This document shows positions 6,499 to 11,445 of a stretch of DNA of 11,445 bases, in pieces. The notes beneath the pieces were generated by a model that worked only from the letters and a program-made list of their open reading frames with translations, was not told the DNA's origin and searched no databases. The position numbers and the translations under genes were made by a program. The stretch is from Legionellaceae bacterium. GTDB taxonomy: Bacteria > Pseudomonadota > Gammaproteobacteria > Legionellales > Legionellaceae. The stretch is from assembly GCA_947470005.1 (NCBI GenBank), contig CANISA010000023.1, forward strand, positions 1 to 11,445, written 5' to 3'. The first letter of the stretch is position 1, and each line of letters opens with the position of its first letter.

Positions 6499-6836
6499 CT
6501 CAGTGCATCTTCGCCTACTTCGCCCGTTCTCACACGAATAACCTGCTCGAGATCATAAATATAAATTTTGCCATCCCCCATTTTCCCCGTATAAGCCGCC
6601 TTGCAAATGGCGTCTATCGCCCCTTCGACCATGCTATCTGGAAGTAACAACTCTATTTTTATTTTTGGCAAAAAATCGACCACGTATTCCGCGCCGCGAT
6701 ACAGCTCCGTGTGGCCTTTTTGACGTCCAAAACCTCGTGTTTCTGAAATGGTAATCCCTGGGACCCCTATTTCAATTAATGCTTCATGCACATCATCCAG
6801 CTTAAACGGCTTGATGATGGCGGTAATCATTTTCAT
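6495..6836 (-). CDS. glnB: Nitrogen regulatory protein P-II (GlnB/GlnK)
   Basis: The product has 113 residues; P-II proteins are about 112. It is a trimeric cytoplasmic signal protein that reads 2-oxoglutarate, ATP/ADP and glutamine (through uridylylation) and regulates nitrogen assimilation targets. The N terminus AIIKPFKLDDV, the T-loop GFGRQKGHTELYRGAEY with the uridylylated Tyr51, the B-loop TGKMGDGKI (about 84-92) and the C-terminal VIRVRTGE are all present. ATG 6836 has AAGGATGAG just upstream. Divergent ubiK and then comM follow, a neighbourhood that in Pseudomonas contains glnK with amtB; amtB is absent here. The KAAYTGK segment also resembles GlnK, so glnK is an equally reasonable name. 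Confidence 0.95.
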   Translation of the reverse strand: MKMITAIIKPFKLDDVHEALIEIGVPGITISETRGFGRQKGHTELYRGAEYVVDFLPKIKIELLLPDSMVEGAIDAICKAAYTGKMGDGKIYIYDLEQVIRVRTGEVGEDALS

Positions 6837-6856
6837 GGCTCATCCTTATTGATTTT

Positions 6857-6864
6857 GCTAGAAT
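6857..6864 (+). promoter_or_regulatory. Extended -10 promoter for ubiK
   Basis: TGCTAGAAT (6856-6864) is an extended -10 element about 38 nt before the ubiK start, in the 66-bp gap divergent from the P-II gene. No convincing -35 is seen at usual spacing. Confidence 0.4.
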
Positions 6865-6902
6865 TAAGCGCCGCATCATGATGTACGCTGAAGGAGCTCC
6901 TC

Positions 6903-7145
6903 ATGTTTGAACCCAGTCAATTCGAAATGTTAGCGAAAAAACTCTACGCCGCACTTCCCCCCAGTTTACAGACTGTTGAAAATGAGATTCAACAACAATT
7001 CAAAGAAATATTACAAGCGACCTTTGCTCGCATGGACTTACTCACCCGAGAAGAGTTCGACGTGCAAGTCAAGGTGCTGGCACGCACACGAGAAAAAGTC
7101 GAGGCACTGCAACAACACCTCACACAGCTCTTGCAAGAGCGCTGA
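6903..7145 (+). CDS. ubiK: UbiK, ubiquinone biosynthesis accessory factor (YqiC/BMFP family)
   Basis: The product has 80 residues; E. coli UbiK is about 96. The N-terminal segment (about 1-45: FEPSQFEMLAKKLYAALPPSLQ, then EIQQQFKEILQATFARMDLLTREEF) is the BMFP pattern of an amphipathic helix. It is followed by a C-terminal coiled coil (about 46-80, REEFDVQVKVLARTREKVEALQQHLTQLL) that forms trimers. In E. coli it binds UbiJ and supports aerobic ubiquinone synthesis at the membrane. An AAGGAG lies 6 nt before ATG 6903. It is followed 86 bp later by comM on the same strand. Confidence 0.9.
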   Translation: MFEPSQFEMLAKKLYAALPPSLQTVENEIQQQFKEILQATFARMDLLTREEFDVQVKVLARTREKVEALQQHLTQLLQER

Positions 7146-7178
7146 GAAAGGCCTAGTCTCTAGCGCAGGAATAAGTTA

Positions 7179-7206
7179 GCGCACCCATCAGGAAGGCACG
7201 GTGCGC
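7179..7206 (+). other. Inverted repeat in the comM leader
   Basis: GCGCACC (7179-7185) pairs perfectly with GGTGCGC (7200-7206) across a 14-nt loop, between ubiK and comM. No T-run follows, so it is not a normal terminator. It may be a leader structure upstream of the comM ribosome site (AGGAGA at 7218-7223), or chance. Confidence 0.3.
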
Positions 7207-7231
7207 GTCCAACACTCAGGAGAGTATCAGC

Positions 7232-8758
7232 ATGGGTCTTGCGATCAGCAAAACACGTAGCACCGTCGGGATGCGAGCGCAACCCGTTTCAGTTGAGGTT
7301 CATTTAGCGAATGGTCTTCCTTATTTTGCCATCGTAGGCCTTCCCGAAACCGCGGTTAAAGAAAGTAAAGATCGCGTGCGAAGCGCTATTATCAACAGCC
7401 AGTTTCAGTTCCCAGGCGGCCGAATTACCGTCAATCTAGGCCCTGCCGACATACCTAAAACGGGCAGTGGGTTTGATTTACCAATAGCCATCGGGATCCT
7501 TGCCGCATCAAGCCAGATCCCATCGACTCAACTAGAATCTCATGAATTCACCGCCGAACTTGCGCTCAATGGTCATTTACGTGGCGTCTCAGCCATTATT
7601 CCCGTGGTCCTTGCCGCTCATCGTGAGGGCCAAACGTTAATTATAGCCGAAGCGAACGGAGAGGAGGCCGCCCTTGCAGGGCATGATGGCGTATTAATGG
7701 CCGGTACGCTACGCGCCGTGTGCCGCTACCTTTGTCAAGGAACACCCCTTTCTCCTCCGCCCGAGCGCCCGCCCATACAGCCGCTGAAGCATGCGGTAGA
7801 TTGGTCTGATATCAAAGGACAACATCATGCCAAGCGCGCGATGGAAGTTGCCGCTTGCGGCGGTCATAGCATTTTACTCTCAGGCCCACCCGGTAGTGGA
7901 AAAACAATGTTAGCCAAGCGCTTTAGTACACTGTTACCTGAGCTCACGGAAACACAAGCCCTCGAGTGCGCGGCCATCCACTCGATCCGCGGCCGCTTAC
8001 CCAACTTCAATCAATGGCGTAATCCACCCTTTCGAGCCCCTCACCATACGGCCTCCCCAGTTGCCTTGGTCGGCGGAGGAAATCCACCAAAGCCTGGCGA
8101 AATTTCACTCGCGCACCACGGGGTTTTATTTCTTGACGAACTCCCTGAATTCAATCGGAACGTCCTTGAAACACTCCGGGAGCCCCTGGAGTCCGGGCAC
8201 GTTTGCATTTCACGGGCGGCCATCCAAACAGAATTCCCCGCACAATTTCAACTGCTTGCAGCCATGAATCCCTGCCCCTGCGGACAAGCAGGAAACCCTC
8301 AGGCCACGTGCTTATGCACGCCAGACAGAATCAACCGCTACCTCACTAAACTCTCCGCACCGTTGCTGGATCGCATCGACATGCAAGTCGTCGTGAACGC
8401 CCTCACTGAAGCCGAGTTGCTTAAGCCCAATGACGTGCTTGCGGGCGAAAGCCGTCGAATTCAAGAACGCGTTGCCCGTGTCCGCGAACATCAACTCAAT
8501 AGACAAGGGTCGCTCAATGCACACTTAAGCTCCAACGATTGCGAAACGTTGTGCGCACTGGGCACTGACGAACGTACTTTTTTAAGCCAAGTATTAACGC
8601 GACTAAAGCTATCTGCTCGAGGTTTCCATCGCTTATTAAAAGTAGCCAGAACGCTCGCCGATATGCAAAACCAAGATACCGTCATTTGTTCTAATTTAAA
8701 GCAGGCTTTGTCCTATAAGCAAACAGTGCACACCCTACAACGATCGCCGATGACGTAA
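7232..8758 (+). CDS. comM: ComM/YifB, Mg-chelatase-like AAA+ branch-migration helicase
   Basis: The product has 508 residues; E. coli YifB is 506. It has the N-terminal ChlI-like domain (GLAISKTRSTVGMRA, LPYFAIVGLPETAVKESKDRVRSA split over about 29-53, and NLGPADIPK). The AAA+ core has Walker A GPPGSGKT at about 218-225, Walker B VLFLDE at about 298-303, sensor AAMNPCPCG at about 343-351 and arginine finger LLDRID at about 378-383. The C-terminal Mg_chelatase_C helices follow. Paired cysteines at about 348, 350, 360 and 362 could bind zinc. In Vibrio and relatives ComM is a hexameric helicase that extends branch migration during natural transformation and is widespread in non-competent species too. 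The ATG has AGGAGA 8 nt upstream. It converges with pyrB. Confidence 0.95.
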   Translation: MGLAISKTRSTVGMRAQPVSVEVHLANGLPYFAIVGLPETAVKESKDRVRSAIINSQFQFPGGRITVNLGPADIPKTGSGFDLPIAIGILAASSQIPSTQLESHEFTAELALNGHLRGVSAIIPVVLAAHREGQTLIIAEANGEEAALAGHDGVLMAGTLRAVCRYLCQGTPLSPPPERPPIQPLKHAVDWSDIKGQHHAKRAMEVAACGGHSILLSGPPGSGKTMLAKRFSTLLPELTETQALECAAIHSIRGRLPNFNQWRNPPFRAPHHTASPVALVGGGNPPKPGEISLAHHGVLFLDELPEFNRNVLETLREPLESGHVCISRAAIQTEFPAQFQLLAAMNPCPCGQAGNPQATCLCTPDRINRYLTKLSAPLLDRIDMQVVVNALTEAELLKPNDVLAGESRRIQERVARVREHQLNRQGSLNAHLSSNDCETLCALGTDERTFLSQVLTRLKLSARGFHRLLKVARTLADMQNQDTVICSNLKQALSYKQTVHTLQRSPMT

Positions 8759-8772
8759 TTTCATTCCCACCC

Positions 8773-8810
8773 AAAAAACCAAGAGTGCGCCAATCGTCGC
8801 ACAGAATTGG
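8773..8810 (-). terminator. Intrinsic terminator of the yqgE-ruvX-pyrB operon
   Basis: Read on the minus strand, CCAA-TTCT-GTGCG, an 8-nt loop, CGCAC-TC-TTGG form a two-part stem, directly followed by TTTTTT (8778-8773). It lies 35 bp after the pyrB stop, in the convergent gap with comM. Confidence 0.6.
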
Positions 8811-8836
8811 AGATCCCTCACTTCGTTCGGGATGAC
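8809..8836. repeat. Short interspersed palindromic repeat (REP-like)
   Basis: The minus strand reads GTCATCCCGAACGAAGTGAG followed by GGATCTCC, with ATCCC/GGGAT arms around an 11-nt centre. From general knowledge, this sequence (in one frame HPERSEGS) recurs as an extragenic repeat in many unrelated bacterial genomes. Only one copy is present in the window, so the repeat status rests on recognition. Confidence 0.5.
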
Positions 8837-8844
8837 GTGGGGTG

Positions 8845-9732
8845 TTACAGCAAATATTCCACAATCGCCATGCGCATAAAAACACCATTTCGAACTTGCT
8901 CCCAAATGCACGATTGCGAACCATCGGCCACCTCGCTATCGATCTCAATCCCTCTATTTAATGGCCCTGGATGCATCACGATGGCGTCTGGTTTGGCATG
9001 CGCCATCGCGTGTTGGGTTATCGCATAGTCATGGCGGTAATCATCTAAATTCACGTGGTCGCCGTCGGTTAAACGCTCCCGCTGAACACGCAACGTCATG
9101 ACCACATCGGCGCCGAGCAAGCCGTCCTCCAACGATGTTGTTGCACGGCCGTAAATTTTCTGCGTCGGTAACCACGGCGTAGGCGCGACAAAAACAAGCT
9201 CCTTCACCTGCAGCAATTGGCACATCGCCTGCAACGAGTTTGCCACACGCGAATGACGGATATCTCCCACAACCACGATTTTTAAATCAGGCAAACAGGG
9301 CTTTCGCTCAAAGATAGTCATCATATCTAACATTGCTTGCGTCGGATGCGCATGGGCCCCATCCCCCGCATTAATCACTTGAAGTGATGGCGGTGCGCGC
9401 ATTGCTAGCGACTGAGGTAAGCCTTCCTCCAGGTGTCGAATGACAACCAAATGAACCCCCATCGCCGCTAAAATTTTGAGCGTATCTCCAATCACTTCAC
9501 CTTTGCTTTCTGACGAGCGCTGAATATCCAGATTCACAACAGACAGGTTTAGATTTTTTGCAGCCAACTCAAAACTCGTGCGTGTCCGCGTGCTGGCTTC
9601 ATAAAATAAATTAGCCAACGTCTTTTGTGGGTACGACGGGTAAGATGTCGCCTGTTTGAACCACAGGGCGCGCTTGATAAGGCCCATGGCTTCATCAGCG
9701 GAGAGTTGCCCCACATCGAGAAAATGCTTCAC
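8845..9732 (-). CDS. pyrB: Aspartate carbamoyltransferase catalytic chain
   Basis: The enzyme joins carbamoyl phosphate and aspartate to give N-carbamoyl-aspartate, the committed step of pyrimidine synthesis. It has 295 residues, within the usual 295-340. The carbamoyl-phosphate site YEASTRTRTSFE lies at about 44-55, the mobile-loop SSESKGE at 73-79, HPTQ at 129-132, RVQRER at 215-220 and HPGPLNRG at 254-261. The start is GTG 9732, as no ATG fits; it begins 6 nt after the ruvX stop with a weak GGGA upstream. Neither pyrI nor the inactive pyrC' partner found in Pseudomonas follows: the next gene is convergent comM. It is the last gene of the yqgE-ruvX-pyrB unit. Confidence 0.96.
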   Translation of the reverse strand: MKHFLDVGQLSADEAMGLIKRALWFKQATSYPSYPQKTLANLFYEASTRTRTSFELAAKNLNLSVVNLDIQRSSESKGEVIGDTLKILAAMGVHLVVIRHLEEGLPQSLAMRAPPSLQVINAGDGAHAHPTQAMLDMMTIFERKPCLPDLKIVVVGDIRHSRVANSLQAMCQLLQVKELVFVAPTPWLPTQKIYGRATTSLEDGLLGADVVMTLRVQRERLTDGDHVNLDDYRHDYAITQHAMAHAKPDAIVMHPGPLNRGIEIDSEVADGSQSCIWEQVRNGVFMRMAIVEYLL

Positions 9733-9738
9733 TGTGTC

Positions 9739-10158
9739 TTATCCCGCTTCTTGTAGCCACTGCTCAAGGATGATGCAAGCAGCCAAGCTATCAATTTCAG
9801 AAGACTTCAGTTTACGATACCCCCCTTCAGCAAACAACTGAGCGCGGGCCTCAACGGTAGATAATCGTTCATCCACGACGTGAACGGGGCAAGGCCAGCG
9901 TTTACGCAATTGGCGAGCGAACCCGCGAGCAGCTCCCGTGGTATAGAGTGGGCGTCCATCTAAACAGGTCGGCAGTCCAACCACGAGAGCTTGAGGTTGC
10001 CATTGCGTCATCAAGGAGTCAATGAGATCCCAATTCGGAACGCCAGCCATGGCCTTTAATGTGGATAAGGGCGTTGCACGACACGTAAGGCGCTGGCCCA
10101 CGGCAACGCCTATTCGCTTGTATCCAAAATCGAAGCCAAGATAAACCGGCTCAAGCAT
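9739..10158 (-). CDS. ruvX: RuvX/YqgF, RNase H-fold nuclease (putative Holliday junction resolvase / pre-16S rRNA nuclease)
   Basis: From ATG 10158 the protein has 139 residues; E. coli YqgF has 138. The RNase H-like fold motifs are GFDFGYKRIGVAVG near the N terminus (with the catalytic Asp), ALVVGLP, VHVVDERLSTVEA and the C-terminal SSEIDSLAACIILE. In E. coli it helps mature the 16S rRNA 5' end, and resolvase activity has been described for other members. The frame is open a little further upstream (to 10173), but ATG 10158 matches the family start (MLEPVYLGFDFG), overlaps the yqgE stop by 8 nt (ATGCTTGA) and follows a G-rich ribosome site. This implies translational coupling to yqgE. Confidence 0.94.
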   Translation of the reverse strand: MLEPVYLGFDFGYKRIGVAVGQRLTCRATPLSTLKAMAGVPNWDLIDSLMTQWQPQALVVGLPTCLDGRPLYTTGAARGFARQLRKRWPCPVHVVDERLSTVEARAQLFAEGGYRKLKSSEIDSLAACIILEQWLQEAG

Positions 10159-10714
10159 GCCCACCACCCTCAACGAACTGATTCATTTTAACCCCTATAG
10201 TCAACGCCGCACGCTCCCAACGCTGCTCAAACGGCACCTCAAAGAGCAACTCGGATTTATATGGGCACACCAACCAGCTGTTTTTTCGCATTTCTTTTTC
10301 CAATTGAGCGCTATCCCACCCAACATAGCCCAAGGCAACCAACACATCTTTCGGGCCAGCATCTTCTGCGAGCGCGCGAATGATATCATTCGACGTCGTG
10401 ATGGTCACCTCATCACTTAAGGACAAACTTGAATGCCAATGCCCAAAAGGACGATGAATCACAAAGCCCCGCTCAGGCTGCTCAGGCCCACCAAAAAGAA
10501 GGGGCTTATTTTTTTGCGCCATGCTGGTTGGCTCGATGTGCAATTGATCAAACACAAAACCAAGCGGATGGATCATCGGCCGGTTAATGATCAATCCGAC
10601 CGTGCCCTGTGCCTGATGCTCACACACATAAATAACAGCATGCTCAAAACCCACGTCTTGAACCGACGGCATGGCAATCAACAAATGGTTCCTGAGTGAT
10701 AAAAGTGTCTCCAT
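10151..10714 (-). CDS. yqgE: YqgE/AlgH family protein (DUF179)
   Basis: The product has 187 residues, equal to E. coli YqgE. Family features seen are the N-terminal LRNHLLIAMPSV, FEHAVIYVCEH with GTVGLIINRP, FGGPEQPERGFVIH, a DVLVALGYVGWDSAQLE segment and a C-terminal ELLFEVP region. It is cytoplasmic with no signal peptide. The molecular role is unclear; Pseudomonas AlgH was once called an alginate regulator, but the family is usually found with yqgF/ruvX, as here. ATG 10714 has GAGGGGATAAGG just upstream. It is the first gene of the operon. Confidence 0.95.
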   Translation of the reverse strand: METLLSLRNHLLIAMPSVQDVGFEHAVIYVCEHQAQGTVGLIINRPMIHPLGFVFDQLHIEPTSMAQKNKPLLFGGPEQPERGFVIHRPFGHWHSSLSLSDEVTITTSNDIIRALAEDAGPKDVLVALGYVGWDSAQLEKEMRKNSWLVCPYKSELLFEVPFEQRWERAALTIGVKMNQFVEGGGHA

Positions 10715-10744
10715 CCTTATCCCCTCTTAAACATTTATATCTTA

Positions 10745-10750
10745 ATTATA
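10745..10750 (-). promoter_or_regulatory. -10 box for the yqgE-ruvX-pyrB operon
   Basis: A perfect TATAAT lies on the minus strand about 30 nt before the yqgE ATG. The expected -35 position falls inside the left inverted repeat of the neighbouring MITE-like element and matches the consensus poorly. The insertion may therefore have altered or supplied the -35. Confidence 0.4.
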
Positions 10751-10760
10751 ATCCAAAATC

Positions 10761-10850
10761 GCTAGGGTCGGTTGACATTTCAACTTTCGAAGCGGGACGT
10801 CGGATCCGTGCGATTATTGACCAAAATATGAAATGTCAACAGACCCTAGC
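10761..10850. mobile_element. MITE-like element with 21-bp terminal inverted repeats
   Basis: The left end (10761-10781) and right end (10830-10850) are complementary at 20 of 21 positions: GCTAGGGTC, one mismatch, then GTTGACATTTC. They enclose 48 bp with no complete gene. CTAG at both outer edges could be a 4-bp target duplication of the kind made by some IS5-type elements, leaving an 80-bp core (10766-10845). CTAG is itself a palindrome, so this cannot be told from part of the repeat. The element lies between yqgE and the glutamate-synthase-like gene. Confidence 0.65.
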
Positions 10851-10909
10851 CTTTTATGGGGTTCCCCCTGTAAGATAAAAGGCATTATTTCACACCGAAG
10901 GAGCTGATG

Positions 10910-11445
10910 ATGCAAGCGCAATCTATCTATGGTAAGTACTCCTATTTGCTTTGGGCTACGTTTGTGGACATCGTTCTTCTGCGCGCACTGTTCGCCATCA
11001 CGGTCATTGTGCTAATCGGTGTTTACATCTGGGACAGAAAGCAGAAAAAGCACGCTATTTTACGTAATTTCCCCATCATTGGTCACTTTCGTTACTTCAG
11101 CGAATACTTGGGTGAGTTTTTTCGTCAATATTTTTTTACAAACGACAGAGAAGAGCTCCCGTTTGGCCGTGCCGATCGCAATTGGGTGTACCGAGCCGCG
11201 AAAAACGTTGATACGACCGTTGGGTTTGGCTCAACAAGGCCGTTGCATAGCACCGGGACCGTTTATTTTGTCAGCGCACCGTTTCCTATGCTCGCCACGA
11301 ATAAGGTCACGAGTCGTTCCATCACCTTCGGCCCTTATTGCCTAACGCCCTACACCACCAGCCATATTTTTAACATCTCAGCCATGAGTTACGGCTCAAT
11401 TTCTAAACCAGCCATTCTCGCGCTCGCTAAAGGCGCAAAAAAAGC
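10910..11445 (+). CDS. Membrane-anchored FMN-binding glutamate-synthase-family protein (partial, 3' end beyond window)
   Basis: An open frame of about 178 codons runs off the right edge. An N-terminal hydrophobic segment (about 12-41) followed by WDRKQKKH predicts a membrane anchor with the rest in the cytoplasm. Downstream, LRNFPIIGHFRYFSEYLGEFFRQYF, then NWVYRAAKNV, FGSTRP and FNISAMSYGSISKPAI match the N-terminal region of the stand-alone GltB-like FMN proteins. These are usually about 500-550 residues. They share the FMN/glutamate-forming barrel of glutamate synthase but lack the amidotransferase domain, so their natural reaction is not settled. I chose ATG 10910 (AAGGAG 6 nt upstream) over ATG 10907. 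Confidence 0.88.
   Translation, partial: MQAQSIYGKYSYLLWATFVDIVLLRALFAITVIVLIGVYIWDRKQKKHAILRNFPIIGHFRYFSEYLGEFFRQYFFTNDREELPFGRADRNWVYRAAKNVDTTVGFGSTRPLHSTGTVYFVSAPFPMLATNKVTSRSITFGPYCLTPYTTSHIFNISAMSYGSISKPAILALAKGAKK

Noticed and set aside
8691..8948. 85-codon minus-strand reading frame containing RHPERSEGS
   Set aside because: It overlaps pyrB and comM in other frames; the HPERSEGS string is the chance translation of the interspersed repeat.
10696..10878. 60-codon plus-strand reading frame crossing the inverted repeats
   Set aside because: It begins inside yqgE antisense and runs through the MITE-like element; no ribosome site and no known protein.

Overview
The window looks like chromosomal DNA from a gammaproteobacterium of the Legionellales type (Legionella/Coxiella relatives), probably intracellular. 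The evidence is an icmT-icmS-x-icmQ-icmP-icmO-icmN block in the same order as Legionella, which encodes part of a Dot/Icm type IVB secretion system. It sits beside ordinary gammaproteobacterial housekeeping genes. Base composition looks near even, higher than L. pneumophila, so I do not assign a genus.

Region 1 (1-5793, all minus strand, transcribed right to left) is the Dot/Icm block: icmT, icmS, an unrecognised 84-residue gene in the icmR slot, icmQ, icmP (dotM), icmO (dotL) and the 5' part of icmN (dotK), which runs off the left edge. IcmO and IcmP are the ATPase and its partner in the coupling complex. IcmS is an effector adaptor. IcmT is a small membrane component and IcmN an outer-membrane lipoprotein. 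IcmQ is a membrane-active protein normally held in check by IcmR. The small gene in the icmR slot is best read as a divergent functional replacement of icmR (FIR). Candidate control sites are a sigma-70-like promoter and a 16-bp dyad in front of icmT, a PmrA-like tandem repeat and a 13-bp palindrome in front of the FIR gene, a hairpin just after the FIR stop, and a separate extended -10 promoter for icmQ.

Region 2 (5794-8758) holds fau/ygfA (5-formyltetrahydrofolate cyclo-ligase, plus), a P-II nitrogen regulator (minus, stop codon interlocked with that of ygfA), ubiK (plus) and comM (plus). The P-II/ubiK/comM grouping resembles the glnK-ubiK-comM neighbourhood of Pseudomonas, but without amtB.

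Region 3 (8759-10714, minus) is a compact yqgE-ruvX-pyrB operon: an 8-nt overlap between the first two genes, a 6-nt gap before pyrB (GTG start), and an intrinsic terminator facing convergent comM. A short interspersed repeat lies in the same convergent gap.

Region 4 (10715-11445) contains a roughly 80-90 bp MITE-like element with near-perfect terminal inverted repeats. It is followed by the start of a membrane-anchored FMN-binding glutamate-synthase-family protein on the plus strand, cut by the right edge. I saw no tRNA, rRNA, CRISPR array or intact transposase.
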